Assembly (NCBI GenBank): GCA_964364745.1 | Contig: CAYINJ010000008.1 | Location: forward strand, 1-21,237 | Direction of reading: 5' to 3' | Origin: CAYINJ01 sp964364745 | GTDB lineage: Bacteria > Patescibacteriota > Patescibacteriia > JACRDY01 | Length of the DNA: 21,237 bases | Shown: one piece after another, positions 20,641 through 21,237 of the stretch | How positions within the stretch are numbered: the first letter of the stretch is position 1 | Layout of the letters: every line of letters starts with the position of its first letter | Notes under the pieces: generated by a model | Seen by the model: only the letters and a program-made list of their open reading frames with translations | Told to the model about the DNA's origin: nothing | The model's database searches: none | Translations under genes and position numbers: made by a program

Positions 20641-20773
20641 GTCATTGCGACCCAGCTGCAGGGCTCTGCGGCTGGGGAAGCAATCCCAGCGCATATCTCA
20701 CCGCCCAGTCGCTGTGCTCAACCTGGGATTGCCGCGTCGGGCCGACCAAAGCGTCAGCCCTCCTCGCAATGAC
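20641..20773. repeat. REP-like repeat between array 3 and ruvB
   Basis: GTCATTGCGA (20641-20650) and CTCGCAATGAC (20763-20773) are inverted ends; inside are GCAATCCCAG and CCTGGGATTGC in inverted order. No gene is seen. It is the same repeat type as 16987-17323 and 8197-8248. Confidence 0.75.
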
Positions 20774-20810
20774 GTTATTTGTCGCCCTCTATACTCTCTT
20801 TTCCCCTTCC

Positions 20811-20819
20811 TGCTATACT
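20811..20819 (+). promoter_or_regulatory. Extended -10 promoter of ruvB
   Basis: TGC-TATACT (20811-20819) ends 8 nt before ATG 20828, so the mRNA would be leaderless or nearly so. No -35 box was found; a second TATACT occurs at 20790-20795. Confidence 0.55.
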
Positions 20820-20827
20820 ATCCCTGT

Positions 20828-21237
20828 ATGGCCGAATCAAACCTCACCGCCGACCGACTGATGGACCCGACCGCTTTGCCCGACGACCAGTCGCTGGATG
20901 CTGGTTTACGCCCGCAACGGCTGGTGGATTATATTGGCCAAGACAAGGTTAAGGCCAACCTCAACATCTTCATGGCGGCGGCCAAACAAAGAAAAGAACC
21001 GATCGAACACGTCTTGCTCTATGGTCCACCGGGGTTAGGCAAGACGACCCTAGCCCACATTATCGCCAAAGAAATGGGGGTCAATATCCGAGTCACTTCC
21101 GGACCGGCGATCGAGCGGTCGGGAGACCTGGCGGCCATTTTGACCAACTTAAGTGAAGGTGACGTGTTATTCATCGACGAGATTCATCGCCTCAATCGGG
21201 TGGTCGAAGAGGTGTTATATCCGGCGATGGAGGATTA
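20828..21237 (+). CDS. ruvB: Holliday junction branch-migration helicase RuvB (N-terminal part, cut by window edge)
   Basis: RuvB is the hexameric AAA+ motor that drives branch migration with RuvA before RuvC cuts. I translated 136 codons from ATG 20828. The product shows the RuvB N-terminus SLDAGLRPQRLVDYIGQDKV, Walker A GPPGLGKTTLAHIIAKEMG, the conserved TSGPAIERSGDLAAILTNL and Walker B DVLFIDEIHRLNRVVEEVLY. These match RuvB rather than other clamp-loader-like AAA+ proteins. The start follows a near-leaderless promoter and has no SD. The C-terminal winged helix lies outside the window. Confidence 0.96.
   Translation, partial: MAESNLTADRLMDPTALPDDQSLDAGLRPQRLVDYIGQDKVKANLNIFMAAAKQRKEPIEHVLLYGPPGLGKTTLAHIIAKEMGVNIRVTSGPAIERSGDLAAILTNLSEGDVLFIDEIHRLNRVVEEVLYPAMED

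Overview
The window looks like a piece of a compact bacterial chromosome of the candidate phyla radiation (Patescibacteria) type. Genes are close-packed and many core genes lack a Shine-Dalgarno (SD) site and start within a few bases of an extended -10 box. It also carries a ThyX-type thymidylate synthase, a PGI/PMI-type sugar isomerase and scattered palindromic REP-like repeats. The phylum is inference; no marker gene here fixes it.

Layout. 1-2610 (minus): an Fe-S operon, rrf2-sufC-sufB, behind a consensus promoter whose start region is a perfect 10-bp palindrome. 2611-5511 (minus): a class A penicillin-binding protein gene cut by one in-frame TAA. 5547-6127: two tiny acidic-protein genes, each followed by its own terminator. 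6124-7328 (minus): yebC-ruvC. 7560-8120: unknown charged protein. 8335-9411: phosphoglucose/phosphomannose isomerase. 9529-11112: GT-C-like membrane protein, tail to tail with a small secreted Cys-rich protein. 11611-13572 (minus): DUF2079 membrane protein. 13646-14374: tRNA-Gly, an HNH endonuclease gene and tRNA-Leu, with a duplicated tRNA-Leu tail downstream. 14628-15569: second unknown protein. 15782-16567: thyX. 20828-end: ruvB, cut by the window edge.

The striking part is 16642-20638. It has long stretches without genes that are filled by 28 structured units of about 52-68 bp, in three arrays of 5, 11 and 12. They surround a 466-residue protein related to IS110 transposases. Every unit can fold as a dumbbell: an outer stem and an inner hairpin separated by a symmetric internal loop, each strand of which reads GA-N9-T. 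The stems change sequence between units but keep pairing (covariation), while the two 9-nt segments differ in every unit. A good promoter (17363-17390) lies just before array 2 and a strong terminator (20608-20638) just after array 3, so array 2, the gene and array 3 look like one transcription unit. Array 1 lies behind thyX and ends in its own terminator.

IS110 recombinases use a bridge RNA whose internal loops carry two guide segments, and TIGR-Tas systems use tandem guides with paired spacers of about 9 nt and Tas proteins linked in ancestry to IS110. The locus therefore looks like a multi-guide, RNA-guided DNA-targeting system built on an IS110-like protein. That protein seems to lack key catalytic residues of both IS110 domains. 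The guide function is inference; the repeated architecture is read directly from the sequence.
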